A stretch of DNA of 60,000 bases from Cristatella mucedo (GCA_009760855.2 WPIO01000026.1:3728501-3788500); one strand, 5' to 3'; counted from the first letter of the stretch, positions 1 through 11,849 are shown. Numbers and translations: made by a program. The notes: a model not told the origin generated them from the letters alone.

Positions 1-359
1 CGAGGCAGTGACCGATCTGTAATCAGCGATCCGAGTTAGCTTATCGTGCCAGATACATCACGTGCTCTTCGGAGCTCCCATTTTTTGGCTGGAGTTTCTT
101 CTGGCTTGACTGGTAGCAGCTGCTGAACGCCAAGTTTCGAGGGCTTGCCGACTGCTGCCTCGTCGAGCAAGGTCGTCTCTCGGAAACCAGCTGCCGTGCA
201 CACCGTGGCAGTGACAAATCCTCTTTCGCTTCACCTGCCGCTGCTTGTTTTGACTAGCTGCCACTCCGAGGGCGTGGACAGACTGTGTTTAATGTTTGCC
301 ATTTAAATTACTGTATCATAAAAAGTCACACGTCAGGGGAAATGTGAATGCACTGAACG
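1..359. other. Left-edge stretch, no gene recognised
   Basis: A 68-codon open frame runs on the minus strand at 58-264. It begins MAASQ and has a basic stretch followed by a C-H-C-H cluster, but I recognise no family. It could be a first exon of a gene leaving the window to the left, or chance. Confidence 0.2.
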
Positions 360-465
360 ACCCGGATCGTTGGTTCGAGTCTTGCAGAAGGTTTTGCCTG
401 CTGCCAGCAGGGTGATATGAAGCGGCTCTTCTGCTACTACACAAATTAAGGTAATTAAATAAGCA
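360..465 (+). repeat. SINE-2 fragment (tRNA-derived, diverged)
   Basis: A B-box-like GGTTCGAGTCTTGC is followed by the family's middle part (GTGATATGAAGCGGCTCTTCTGC) and a tail near ACAAATTAAGG. The order matches better copies at 19556-19742 and 19800-19960. The 5' A-box half is missing or too diverged. Confidence 0.4.
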
Positions 466-1457
466 ATCCTTTGCTTTTTAATAAATAATACATATCCTTC
501 AATAAACTCAACCTAGCGCAAACCCTTGACTTTCGTGCCTGCAGTTCGGTCATCAAAACTGCGTCCAACGTCTAGGCAGACTTCAGACTTGCATTAGAAA
601 GACTAAAATCTTCAAGGCTCAATTAAATCCCGTCAGAAATAAGACTACAGCTGAAATGAGCAAGTGCACACGCTCTTAAACGACAGCACATTTGTGATGT
701 TATATTAGTACTAAAATTTTAGGTATATGCCACTAAAGCAAGCTCCACAGCAGAGGCAATGCCAGTCCAAACGTCAGACGAGAGGATCAAGGTAGTAGTA
801 CCGCGAGTTCTGCAGCAGAACTGCCTCAATTGTAGACGTCATTTTTACTATTCGCAACATCAGCTGGACGTTTCACTGCAATGAACAGTAAGCGACAGCA
901 CCTCGTTATACTTCTGCATGTAGGTGTTAATAAGCAGGCCATGCCATACAAGATGGGATGAAGAACAACCTGTGATACAACATATTCATGCTCTAGCGTA
1001 TGCTTCTAACGGGCCCACTACTGCCATCTTTGCAGTGTGGATAGGCAAGAGGGATTAGTTAGGCGGCTCACTTACCTGTGTACACGTGCTTGTACATGTG
1101 CATCCTCGGACCTTGTGCCTTGTACCGGAAATATGCTAGAGTCGTGAGGCTTAGACCTAAAGCACATGTCAACATGCAAGCTGACAATCATTCACGGTTC
1201 TCAAAGTACAGAGGCACACATACGAGCACTTGCCCGTGTCAGCAGGTACGAGCCCAGAACAAGGGAATCCTGCTGTCAACGGGCACACGTCGACAGCAGG
1301 ATTTGGATACCAAAACAAAAATGAATCAAACAAAACAAAGCTCCACAATTCCAATAGCGAGGCTGGAGAGGCCTGTTAAGGATGATTGCAGTCCTGTGGC
1401 ATCGTCCAAAGTCACTGAATGTTCTGCATCCAGCTGGTTACACATCGAGGAACGAGG
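466..1457. other. Intergenic, nothing recognised
   Basis: AT-rich unique-looking sequence with no convincing coding frame, RNA gene or repeat family that I can identify. Confidence 0.4.
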
Positions 1458-1646
1458 CAAGCTGACCCTGTGCATGTCACCCCTAATCATATTATTCATT
1501 TTGTTTGTTTTTCAAGCATGATTTTACTTACCATTCCATTGCATTTCACTTTACAGCAAATGTAAAGCGCCTAGAGAGAGATTAAGTTCTCTGAGGGCGC
1601 TTTATCAAGTGAATTATTATTATTATTATTATTATTATATTATTAT
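1458..1646 (+). mobile_element. LINE-A 3' end (L2-type), 5'-truncated
   Basis: The last ~190 bp of LINE-A: a CTGACCCTGTGCATGTCACC block, then GTAAAGCGCCTAGAGAGAG, then AGTTCTCTGAGGGCGCTTTA, ending in an ATT repeat of about 30 bp. The same ordered blocks close the copies at 6465-7034 and 31340-31985. Severe 5' truncation is normal for LINE insertions. Confidence 0.85.
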
Positions 1647-2214
1647 AACGAGGCAAGCTGCATCGGCAATTCTGGCGACAATTTCTGGTGACAATGGCAA
1701 GCTAAGCAAAAACTGAGGCGTTATTGGCAAGTGCCAAGCTGCCACTGTCCCTAGCTGCCCAATTATCAGTGCAAGTAGGGGCGAGTCGGCATTGAGCTTA
1801 TGCAAAAGTGCTGAAACAAAGCAGCTGCTGCAGCAGAGCAAAATACGCAACATCAGCAGCACGCACGGTAGCCACCTCGGACGGACAAGCAGCGTAGAAG
1901 CGAGCAGCAAGGCAGCAGCTCGTGGCGGTGACCGATGCACGTTGATAGCACAACAAAAGAGCAGGGAGCGAGGCTGGCAAAAGGTTCGCGAGCACTGCCG
2001 TGCACAAGCGCACTCCGGCGCAGAGTGCAGCACCACCGACCGAGCCGAAGCCGTACCTAGGATGATGCTGCCACAGCTCAGCACCACCTCGGGCACCTCG
2101 TTCCAAGCCTGTTTCACAAGGCCAAACGCACCTGCAAAGGTAAAACACGCAAGCTGGTAGCTAGCTCAGCTACACACAGCAGACTCGAGGGACAAGCCGA
2201 GCGACTAGTCACAC
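1647..2214. other. GC-richer unique stretch, open on both strands
   Basis: Moderately long frames are open on both strands (plus 1792-2160; minus 1635-2117). None resembles a family I know, and openness on both strands at once points to base composition rather than coding. Nothing else is supported. Confidence 0.25.
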
Positions 2215-2257
2215 ATGCACGCACGCACACACACGCACACACACACGCACGCACATG
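2215..2257. repeat. CA-type microsatellite
   Basis: Imperfect CA/CGCA dinucleotide tract. Confidence 0.85.
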
Positions 2258-2845
2258 TGTACCACACTAACATATGCACTAACGCATGCACAATCTGGGT
2301 AACCCCAGACAAGCCAAGCGATTTAAAGGCAAGAGTCGGATTGCCCGATCCAGCCTAATGGTGGCGATGACTGATCGCGATCTGTCACATTCTACAATAA
2401 AACAGACGGTGCCAAACTCAAATAACGTTTGCATGTAACTCCATACGGTGCAAGGAAACCGATACCCTTGGGACATACCCACCCAATTGCACCCCTGTAC
2501 ATCCTATGTGTGGCACCCTAACCATTCCGAGGGGGAGAGGGGCACCCTAGCCACACCTCTGCAGGGGTGAGAGTTGCAGAGAAAGTCTTGAAAGTGCAAA
2601 TAGCTGCCGAGTTGCTTTGCCAGGCCCCTCCTACCACCGAACAAAACAGAAACACAGCAGCGGCAGGGGTGACAGAGCTGCTGACGGCAGCAGGCAGGAG
2701 CAGTGGCTGCAGTGGAGACTTGCAGTGGGAGCTGCAACCGGGGTGGGGGCAGAAGCACAACTGGCAGTTAGAGAATTGCTGTGTGGCCGGGGAGCTTACA
2801 GCAGGCCAAAGTCTACTGCCAACCTTCCAACCAAAACATACTTGG
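2258..2845. other. Intergenic, nothing recognised
   Basis: Purine-rich, GC-richer stretch with overlapping short frames in several registers and no recognisable protein. Confidence 0.3.
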
Positions 2846-2928
2846 GAATAATAATAATAATAATAATAACAGTACGTCATTTATATAACACCCTAAGAAT
2901 CTCTATCCAGGCAGAGAAAGCAAAGTGT
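2846..2928 (-). repeat. LINE-A/SINE-1-type 3' tail remnant
   Basis: An ATA/ATAA repeat followed by a diverged version of the tail block (TATAACACCCTAAGAATCTC). This is the reverse complement of the element's 3' end, so the element points to minus. Only the tail survives. Confidence 0.6.
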
Positions 2929-4017
2929 GCTGCTGCAGGTCAATGACAGTATGGGCGACAACTGAAAAGTTGCTGCCTAAAGGCAATACTGAATATTACA
3001 ACTTCACACAAATCGATGACCACCAAGCGATCTGTTTGAAACAACAGTAACGCTCACGGATGATCATTTAGGATTGGTCGTCGACGTGCTACGTCCAAAG
3101 GCCGACCTGCCTCAATAGTGTATCGCCCAAGCTTGTATTACACGACTCTCGGGCAAGCACTCGGCTGAGCTAAGCCTCTTAACTTTCTGGAGACCGTCGA
3201 CAGCATTTACACCTGGGGCTAAGCTGCACGCATGCACGATGAATTCACGCATGGGCACGCACCACAGGCTGCAAACACGCTCCCACACACATATCCGCGT
3301 GCGTAAGCAATCATGCTCGTTTGCAGTAGAGCCGGCAGGCACCGAGCACCTCACACGTATGTATGCCAAAAAGGTCAGCGTGGAGAAAGAAGCATTGAAC
3401 TTGAACAGTCATTTGACTCCACTTCCGTCTCGATGGACTTTCGGAGGCGCACTCCCAGTTTACATTCTCCGTGCTGCTAAGACAGTCACCCGTTCCAAAT
3501 CTGGTTAACAGGCGGGTGAGGATCGAGAACAAAATTCCCCGAGTCAGACACAATCGAAGAGAATGGAATGAGACGGGAATTACACAAACTTTCTTTAACA
3601 TCGACAGCGCGCTCTGAAATTAAGTAAAGTAAAGAAACGACTAAGATAGCTAGCCCCGAGTGGTTGGAGAACCAGCAAGTAGTCTAGTCACGCATGGTGC
3701 AACAAACAACCAGCACTGCTACTAAAAGTGCGTGGGATTAAGTTATGCTGCCTTTTCGCTCTGTCGTTAAAACGTGTAATCCTGGCAGGCCACTCCTAGT
3801 CGCTAATTGACTTGATATCGCGTCTCCGCCGGGGCAACAACTTACCCCGTCGGACCGCAGCCATGACTATCTGCTGGTCACATTCTATTTTATTCCGGCC
3901 TATTAAAGTGCTTCATCTTCTAAATTGTACATCAATTATGATACATATAAAACTAAAAACAATATAAAATCAAACTTTTAAAGTCTAGCGCATAACACAC
4001 TGCAGGTACCACTTCCA
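2929..4017. other. Upstream region of GFER
   Basis: No repeat or coding exon recognised. The last few hundred bases should contain the GFER promoter and 5' UTR, but I see no TATA box at a useful distance and cannot place a transcription start. Confidence 0.3.
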
Positions 4018-4110
4018 ATGCCTAGTGATGGCGGCTTCCTCGCACGACGCTGGGGGCGGCTCTTCCGAGACGACCACGCTGAATGCGCGTGCCTGCCGGT
4101 CTTGCACTGA
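4018..4110 (+). promoter_or_regulatory. Short ORF overlapping the GFER start
   Basis: An ATG at 4018 lies 10 nt before the GFER ATG in another frame and opens a 30-codon frame ending at TGA 4108-4110. A ribosome starting there would pass over the GFER start. The peptide is arginine-rich ([19 protein letters not shown] at its beginning). It may be a repressive overlapping uORF or chance; the GFER ATG context (GTGATGG) has a G at both -3 and +4, which is favourable. Confidence 0.35.
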
Positions 4111-7100
4111 CTTTAAGTCGTGGGTTAAACAGCAAAAAGGGGACGGGAAGAACCCTTCGGTACGTTTAAGGCTACTGAGTTTTCACACTGTGCGACGTGA
4201 CTCGACAGAATCTTGTTGCTTGCGCCGCCGCTCGTCGGTATCCTGTGACTTTAGGTCATTACACGGTTGCATTCTGCCAGTCAAGTTCACCTGTAAAGGT
4301 GCGCATTTGGAGATTTTTAAGGATGAAGTCTCGTTTCATTTTCTCTGGCTTCTCGAGTGCTCCGATTAGCTTCGAACATTCGTCGCAGAATGTGAGGCGA
4401 CGGTCGAGCGCTATTTCAAGCGGGCAGTGTGTACTAGCGTTATTCGCTCAGATTCTAATACTTCCAGCGCCCTTGATGTTTCAACCTGGTGGCTAAGTGA
4501 CGCTATGTGAATCGCTCTGAAGCTGAAAACCAAGCGACCGGTTGTGCAGCAAAAACAATATTCTCGGCTATCAGTGCGTCTTGTCTTCATTCTGGATATC
4601 ACATGCTTTCAGCGCCGCTCTTGAAACCGGGAAAATTGAGCGCCGCGACTGGTACCGACTAGTTGCCTCGTTAGCCGACACGACTGGGTCTATTCCTTCA
4701 TTCCCTTAGATCGAGTGTGGTCTTTTTGCTTGTTCACAGTCGTGTGTGCAGACTTTTGTCCTTGCGTAGTTAGTCGTCCCCCATCCCCAGCTGCTAGTGG
4801 TACTGCAGCAGATTCCTTTGCGCCTGCACTAGTAGTACTCGAGCTTCTTCTGTCGGAAGTGGACTCGAGCTCCAATGCTGACAGGCTAAAGCATTATGTT
4901 TCTCGAGCTCTGCGACATCCCATTGGTGAGTTCAAGCTCGATATTAATCCCGCTAACCTTTCATCTGGATAGTGCATAGAAATTTAATTTACTGCAGATG
5001 CAGCTATTAGAGTTTAATACTTTATTTTATTTTTAATAAGTATTTAGCTGGTGAAGTAGGAACTTGATAACTTCTTCGATGAGGGGGCCCAATGCTAAAC
5101 TACGTATATTGAAATCTTGGAACAATCTTACCCTCTCAGTTGAGAGCAGGCTGATGCATTTTTGCAGGCCTTCGAGCAAGTCAAGTTATTGAATTACTCT
5201 GATAAGGTCCAGTGCTAGTTTAGTGTGTAACTGGTCTTTCCTATTTGTAAAACCTGATATGGAAATATGTCGATGTCATCCAAGAAGCACTGATGAGCCC
5301 GCTGACTGCCACATCATACCACGCCACTAGTCGGCCATGAGGATGCATTGATTGCAGCTAAATAAACCATCGCTGTCCACCGAAAACTTTCGGTAGAACG
5401 TGTTGCTGTTGATTATTAGAGGCCTTACAATGGATCTGCATGAAGCCAACTCTCAGGCGGGTCGCCACTGATGATCCCGCAGCCTAGTACGCTCCGCCTC
5501 CGCTGCATGATGAAAACTATGTATATATTTGCTGTGGCGTCTTTGTGTTGTCTTATCTATGCAGAGTCGCTCGTATTGCGCCCGCTGTAGGCTGCAGCCG
5601 CCGACGGGGCAGCACACGCCAGGGCTGACTGCCCCATGGACCGCTCAGAGCTGGGCAAGGCCACATGGGGCTTTCTGCACACCATGGCTGCCCACTACCC
5701 TGCGGCACCTACTGAAGGCGTAAAGAAGGACATGGTGCAATTCATGGGTCTCTTTGCAAAGTTCTACCCCTGCGAGATGTGCGCTCACGATCTAGTGAAA
5801 AGGTAAGGGGAGACAGCTCGTGTAGTGCACGTATGGCCCATACCCGCCATATTGTCACGTCAGCATGTGTGCCGGCAGTCTAATTCTGCAGCCGCCGGCA
5901 CACATCCCGATGCACGAGCTCGGTGCTGGCAGTCGGTTGTTTTTCCTTTTTTTTATATATAGAAGAATAGGTTGGCTGCTAGCTCAGGCCAGCGAGAAAT
6001 TGTTTAGGGTAGTGCTGAACGATGGCCTTGTTCAGCCGGCCGTTCATAGCAGAAGTTGGCATGTCACTTCCGGGAACACTCGACCTGACTTACTGTGTGG
6101 GCTGCCACTCCCCATATCCCCTGTACAGCAGCCGTTGTTTTGGTAGTCGGGCGTTGCCCGTTATAAAGCATCCCCTGTTCGAGAGGCCTCAGTCCAACCC
6201 CTGAGACCATTAAGCATGCATCAAAGATAAGCACGGTGAGGGATGCTGTGTCTGCTCACGCATCATACAGCATGCTGCTGGCTCTGCTGTTTTTCGTATG
6301 CGACCTTGGACTCCTGTGGGCTGAATGCAGCCTAGCTCATCTGAGCACGTGTGCCTGATGGCGGCTGTTTGCCTCTTTGCTTCAGCAGTTATGCTGCTTT
6401 TTAGGACTGCTAGAGCAAGCACATCAGCTTTTCTCTTGGTAGTTTTCACGTGCACTGTTTCAGCCTTCCAGCCTGGCATCGTTCGGAGTGTAAGGCCAGC
6501 ATATTCTGCAGCTCACGAGTCGCTCGTAATTGCACCCACCCTAGACATCACGCCTCAGTACTTAAAATTAGCGCGGCAGTGCAGTCACAGCATTATACGT
6601 TGCTCTATTCGGAATCCAACAGTCTACAAATACCTCGTACAAAGCTCAAATCCTTTGGAGACCGTGCATTTAGTTTGTATGCTCCCAAAGCCTGGAACTC
6701 CCTCCCGACCTGCGTCAAAACATCCCCTGACTTGACCACATTTAAAAAGAACTTAAAGGCACACCTATTTAGGACAGCATTTAGTGGGTCCCTGTGATTC
6801 GTCCTTGATGTGCTTATGCGTGCTGACACTGTGCATGCTGCCACTAACCATATTTGCATGCTGACCCTGTGCATGTCACCCCTAACCATGTTATTCATTT
6901 TGTTTGTTTATCAAGCATGATATTACTCACCATTCAATTGCATTTCCCTTTGCAGCCAATGTAAAGCGCCTAGAGAGAGATTGAGTTCTCTGAGGGCACT
7001 TTATCAAGTGCATTATTGTTATTATTATTATTCCCCCACCGAGCTAGCCATGTTTTGCTGCTGCACGAATGCTTCAATCATGCTAAAAGAGATGCTACCC

Positions 7101-8179
7101 CTCGTGGGGCCGTGTGCTCGCAGAAATCTGTTGCCCATTGTAAAATCACCATTGCGATTTCAGCATTTTCAAAAAAACCTGTGGCTGCTGCCATGTCTCA
7201 CGGTTCCTTGTGTTACTGCTCGAGTAAGGCATGCTTGCGTACTTTCCTAAATTGAATGATGATAAAACGAACCTACTAGTTAAGGGCAAACCGAATGTTA
7301 TTCAGAAATTGGAAAACACTTCTGTATTGGTCCATGCATTGGTGACATCCTGTCTCAACTTCTGTAACTAACTACTTGTTGGTCTTCCGGCCTGTGCAGT
7401 CAGGTGCTTTAGAGTTGTGCAAAACCCTGCAGCTAGGCTTGCCTGTCGTGAGTGTCGCAGTTGCCACCTCAAGCCACCTCTCGCCGACGTGCACTAGCTT
7501 TCAATCAAGCAGCATATGGTGGTGATATCCGTAAAGGCTCTTCTGTCCCTACATAAAAGAGGCTGTTCAATTAGCAAGTATTTTTTCATATCGACTTCGA
7601 GGTTTTGTCCCTCGTTTTTAGGTCCCTACATTCTCTGGCTCCAGCCTACCTATCAGAACTACACCCAAACCAGCCTAGGCATCGTGCCACTGCTTTTCTG
7701 ACTCAAATCGCTCAGCTGTGCCTTGAACGACTGACGTCACGACATCACCTGACTTGATGTTTAAAAAGAAGCTTGAAACACACCTGCTTATCACAGCATT
7801 TAGTGGGTCTTCGTGATTTATCCTTTCTGTGCTCCTTTTATAATTCATTTGTATAGCGCCCTAAGAGAACTTAATCTGTATTCAGGTGCTTCACCTATGC
7901 CACAGGGCTCAAGCCCACGACCTACACCAGACCTTGGTCGGGGCGAGCACCTTAACCACTGGGCCAAACCAGCTCGGCAACTCCTGCATGCTGACACTGT
8001 GCATGCCACCACTATGTATGTACATTATGTACATGTGGACACTGTACATGTCACCTCAAACCATGTCATGCATGTTGACATTGTGCATGTGACCGCTAAT
8101 CATTTGATCATTCTTACCTTACAGCATATGTATAGTTGTCTAGAAAGAGATTAAATTCTCAGAGGGCACTACGAATATA

Positions 8180-8276
<97 letters not shown>

Positions 8277-9151
8277 CCACCGATCGGAACAGGGCGTTTT
8301 TATTTCAGCTTCCGTGATCCATTTTTGTTACCCTCACGAGCTCATTAATGTAGCGTCAATCGTCTTTGAATATTCTGCTAGCCTCTAGTGGTCACGTTCG
8401 GTCCTATCAGTTTACATAGCCGTAGCAACTGAACACCTAGCCAGTTTGTCCCATCCAGAAAGCGAGTTGTACCCTTATTCAAGCCTGTCCTTCCCTTGGC
8501 CAGGTCTCTCACCTCTTTCTCTCTCACATCTCTCTCACTTACCTGTCTCTCTCACTCTTTCTCTTTTCCACTCCTCATGTCGTTTGTCTCCCTCTCTCCC
8601 ACTCACTCACTATCTCTTTTTCTAGTTGTCACTTGCTTGCTCTCTACCTCTCCGGCTCACTTCTTTAACATTTACCCATTAAACAATTATTGCCACAGAG
8701 AATAGTGGCACACACATCAGTGTAGCAGACCGCCTCATTTTTATGGAACTGAGGATATGCTCATCCCGTTGGCGATCGTCCGATGAGCTCTTGCTTGCTA
8801 CCCCCCCCCCTGTTGGCTTTGTGTGTAACCTGGCCTCTGTATCGTTGACCACTAATGCTGTCAAGCCTCCTCTAAACCAAATTTTCTAGGTGTCTTCTTT
8901 TGTATTGTCAGTTGCTGTCCCCACCACAGTGTCCACGGGTTGCATTGTACAATAGTCGTCCTCGGTTACTAATTATTCACTGTTGCAGGATGAAGAAGGA
9001 GCCACCTCTGGTCACTAGCCAAGAAGATTTCACCCAATGGTTGTGCAGGCTGCACAATGGCATTAATAAAATGCTCGGCAAGCCTCTCTTTGACTGTTCC
9101 CTAGTAAACCAACGATGGAGGGACGGATGGGATGATGGATCGTGTGGCTGA
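4028..9151 (+). CDS. GFER: FAD-linked sulfhydryl oxidase ALR (Erv1 family), 3 exons
   Basis: Exons 4028-4159, 5591-5802 and 8989-9151 join to 507 nt, 168 aa plus stop. The product catalyses disulfide formation in the mitochondrial intermembrane space with Mia40, passing electrons through FAD. Visible landmarks: distal CRSC motif followed by TDFKSW (about residues 23-32); the [20 protein letters not shown] start of the Erv1 helical core; active-site CEMC in [11 protein letters not shown]; the FAD-contacting [18 protein letters not shown] segment; C-terminal FDC and DGSCG cysteines. Exon phases are 0 and 2 with GT-AG borders. The exon 2 acceptor at 5589-5590 is the only nearby AG giving an open frame. 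The length lies between the short and long vertebrate forms. No strong polyadenylation signal is seen downstream. Confidence 0.93.
4160..5590. other. GFER intron 1
   Basis: Begins GTACGT and ends CTGTAG. No recognisable repeat family or embedded gene; short open frames here (for example 4715-4972) look like chance. Confidence 0.6.
6465..7034 (+). mobile_element. LINE-A 3' fragment in GFER intron 2
   Basis: Encodes the recognisable C-terminal RT-ORF segment ([18 protein letters not shown], then [18 protein letters not shown]) followed by the standard LINE-A 3' UTR and ATT tail. The first ~100 bp are diverged and frameshifted, so the left border is approximate. Confidence 0.8.
7520..7588 (+). 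repeat. SINE-2 3' fragment with target-site duplication
   Basis: Holds the SINE-2 middle and tail (GGTGGTGATATCCGTAAAGG ... AAAAGAGGCTGTTCAATTAG). CATAT at 7515-7519 and again at 7589-7593 flanks it, and the LINE-A sequence continues across one copy of CATAT. That is the expected mark of retrotransposition of a 5'-truncated SINE. Confidence 0.65.
7837..7980 (-). repeat. SINE-1 (tRNA-derived), nested in LINE-A
   Basis: On minus it reads GAGCTGGTTTGGCCCAGTGG (A-box region), a B-box-like segment, and ends AAGTTCTCTTAGGGCGCTAT then ACAAATGAATTAT. CTCCT occurs at both borders (7832-7836 and 7981-7985), a possible short target-site duplication, and LINE-A resumes immediately after. Confidence 0.8.
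8173..8274. repeat. TG then TA microsatellite
   Basis: A short TG tract followed by about 80 bp of uninterrupted TA. It sits exactly where the ATT tail of the preceding LINE-A copy should be. Confidence 0.95.
8275..8988. other. End of GFER intron 2
   Basis: Contains a pyrimidine-rich CTCTCT stretch around 8506-8640, then unique sequence to the acceptor TGTTGCAG at 8981-8988. No gene seen. Confidence 0.6.
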
Positions 9152-11358
9152 GCTGGCGATGTCGACGTACTAAAGTGCTGTTTTGTATGCATGTTGCTCT
9201 TAAATGCAACCAACTGAAGACTCGTGCACGGCATTTCCGTTGCTTGGTGCAGCAGGGAGCCTCGCTAAGAAATCTGCAGGCTCTTTAATCGTGGTGTATG
9301 GTCGCAAAAAAATATTGCGTTACCGGCTAACATGGCAGTGTCGTATTGCCCTAAAAACTCGGTCGTGTGAGCGAACACTAACTGGTTCATGCGTTTGTAA
9401 GATGGTGCGTCTGTCGTGGCTGGTTATTGTATCTAAATTTACTCATTTTTAAGCTTGTGGTGTGCTAATAGTAAATTATTCATGTTAAAATACTCTTTTT
9501 CCCTGTGAGTTGGTGCTGTTGCCTACCTGGGCAAGTGATTTGGTTTAGTATAGAGGACTAACACGCAACTTTCTTGCCAAAATCGAGCGTGGCATACGAA
9601 GGTACAGCACATTTCATGCTTCTGTGGATGGCCCTGACCTGTGGCATAGCCGTTTCTTGGCTTTATTACCCTTGGCGGAGCCCTTGATCATCACCTGAAC
9701 TTGCCTCCTGAGTTTGTTATAGAAAATAGTTTGCAGTTTCTTCATGATTTCGAATGCTTCACATCTTTGTTGACTAGCACCCATAACTAGGAAACCTAGT
9801 AACATTATCACTTCTCATCGTCTGAGAAACACCATTTGCTCTCTTCAATAATGTCCTATTAGACTTGTCCAAAAACGGATCAGCTTTGAATATAGATCCA
9901 TTCCCTTGGTTTGGCCCCCTTTCTCATAGTAAGGATATAATGGCTTTTTGTAACCATTTGGTTAGTTAACTGCAATGTGTTGTGAAATCCAAGCAAGCTA
10001 CGAATAATTTATCTAAGCAACACAAAAGACTAAAAATATCATTAAACGACGGTTTTTTAATGCAGGGGCACCTGGTGATGTGTTAAAGTTGAACTGCCTA
10101 CTTCAGCCATATTTGTTGCTCCACTACAATAGCATGTTCGGTTGAAAGCCCTGCTACATTTGTAGTGTTATGAGACAAGTTATTTTTTTTAATGTCCCCC
10201 ACAGCAGCTCATATGGTCACTGCATTTCTCTTGAGATTGCTAACCTTATGAAATCTATGTGACTTATTCTCATTGATTATGGTACTAAAATTGAAAGGCC
10301 TCCAGACCAACCAAGAACTCTCGACAGCCAATCGGAAATAAGCTTTTAGTCAGTCAATGCTCAATTGATGATTACTGATGATTGCGGAATGCATGGCAGG
10401 CGACCTTGTATAGCCATATAGTAGCATTCAATCGTTATCGAGTTTTTAGACAAATTGGTACATGAATATCACACCTTGGTTTAGCAATTTATTGCTTTCA
10501 AGAATAGACATTTGGTAAGATATGCCAAGCAAAGGCGATGCTAGGAGGACTCGAGCCAAGATGACTGATGCAAAGCCAGACTTTTAACTACAAAGCCATC
10601 ACCCAGTCTGACTACTGGCTAGTTAGATCATTTTGTTGTGCTATTTTGGCACGGTAGCTGTTTGGGTTCTCTTATTACGAAGAGAATTTTAGAGTAGCTG
10701 ACTGGCCACGTTTGACAAACATAAGACTTTATAAATTAATGCAACTTGCAAATAAGAAATTAATTCATTTGAAATCGAACATACGTAACAAGAGTGCTTA
10801 CAAAGGCATACGTCCGATACCTACCTTTCAAATGTATGGAGAGTTTCGACAGACTATTCACCGCACAAAATAGGACGAGAGTTTTGATCCTTAAAATTAT
10901 GGATGCGCATGCTAATAACATGCAATTCTTGCATATTCTTAAGAGGTTGTCACAGTATAAAATCAGCTGCGATTTACATTCTTCAAAAATTGAATTCTGA
11001 AAATCATGGAATTCTCGCCATTTTTATATGTAAAATGTGACGTACATTAGACTATATGAGCCACTTCAATGCTTCTAAGCCGTAGAAATTTTCAGCACCA
11101 CCCGAAAAGGTATTTGATAGCTGGGGGTACAAGTTTCATGAAAGTTGCGGTAATCAGAAGCGCCAACTGTCCAAAAAGCAATTGGTATCACAGTCTAAGC
11201 AACTGAGAGGTTAGTCTGCTTCCAGATATGTCTGGCTTTCACTGTTGGCTGAACTATGAAAAATCGCATAACCTCTTATTGCGATTCCGAAAGTCATCTG
11301 CACAAGTAACGCTAGAAGCTGTCTGATGACATAGGTGGAAGATTTTGAAGTACACCCT
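9152..11358. other. GFER-profilin convergent spacer
   Basis: The two genes converge here. The left part should hold the GFER 3' UTR and the right part the profilin 3' UTR. On minus, AATAAA occurs at 10488-10493, about 870 nt past the profilin stop, and is a tentative polyadenylation signal. No other gene or repeat recognised. Confidence 0.4.
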
Positions 11359-11826
11359 TCAGAAACCATGCGCTTTAAGGTAATCTTTCAATTTCAAGAT
11401 TACATCGATAGCAACACTGTTGTTGGTTTTTTCGCAGTGGACGCCCACCAAGACGCATTTGTTTCCTTTACATATCGACACTGTACCTTCGTTTGCTTTG
11501 CCCACCAGTAGATCTGGGTCCGCTCTGATGCAGACATACGATTTCTCCTCCAGAGTAATCCCGCGAGCTCTAATTTCGTCGGGTTCAACAAAGGCCTTGA
11601 CCAAACTAGATACTTCAGCGCTACTCAAGTCGAAGGCAGGCGATGCAGCCCATTTATATCCGTCTGTCCCATAAATGGCCGCCGACTCAAAGTAGCCGCT
11701 CCCGATAAGTACAAAGTCAATAAAATCTTGCCATGACGTTGGTTCTTTTGGGTCCTTGAATTGCTGAATGCTTGCGAGGAACTCCTGCACTTTTAGCGAT
11801 TTCCTAGGAGTCACACTGGCCGCCAT
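11359..11826 (-). CDS. Profilin, single-exon
   Basis: A 155-residue frame with no intron. Profilin binds G-actin, exchanges its nucleotide and delivers it to proline-rich elongation factors. After a 30-residue N-terminal extension (MAASVTPRKSLKVQEF...) comes the family signature SWQDFIDFVLIGSG, then AAIYGTDGYKWAAS in the first strand pair. The core strands and C-terminal helix follow (VILKLKDYLKAHGF). Usual profilins are 125-140 aa and start close to the SWQ motif, so the extension is unusual. No stop, frameshift or poly-A tract marks it as a dead retrocopy, but the lack of introns leaves a live retrogene possible. The start chosen is the first in-frame ATG, in context AGAGATGGC. Confidence 0.9.
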   Translation of the reverse strand: MAASVTPRKSLKVQEFLASIQQFKDPKEPTSWQDFIDFVLIGSGYFESAAIYGTDGYKWAASPAFDLSSAEVSSLVKAFVEPDEIRARGITLEEKSYVCIRADPDLLVGKANEGTVSICKGNKCVLVGVHCEKTNNSVAIDVILKLKDYLKAHGF

Positions 11827-11849
11827 CTCTTTCTCTCGGGTTGTCGTTC

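Larger units (their letters stand above)
7250..8172 (+). mobile_element. Diverged LINE-A copy, interrupted by two SINEs
   Basis: Matches LINE-A from the MGKPSVIQK-equivalent segment to the 3' UTR, ending in AAGAGATTAAATTCTC. It is split at 7515-7593 by a SINE-2 fragment and at 7837-7980 by a reverse SINE-1. The usual ATT tail is replaced by a TG/TA microsatellite. Many frameshifts mark it as old. Confidence 0.7.

Noticed and set aside
1635-2160. 160-codon minus ORF and 122-codon plus ORF
   Set aside because: Both strands open simultaneously, hydrophobic/cysteine-rich low-complexity translation, no family similarity.
8136-8388. ORFs of YIYIYI repeats
   Set aside because: They are translations of the TA/TG microsatellite at 8173-8274, not proteins. 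The same applies to 27583-28040.
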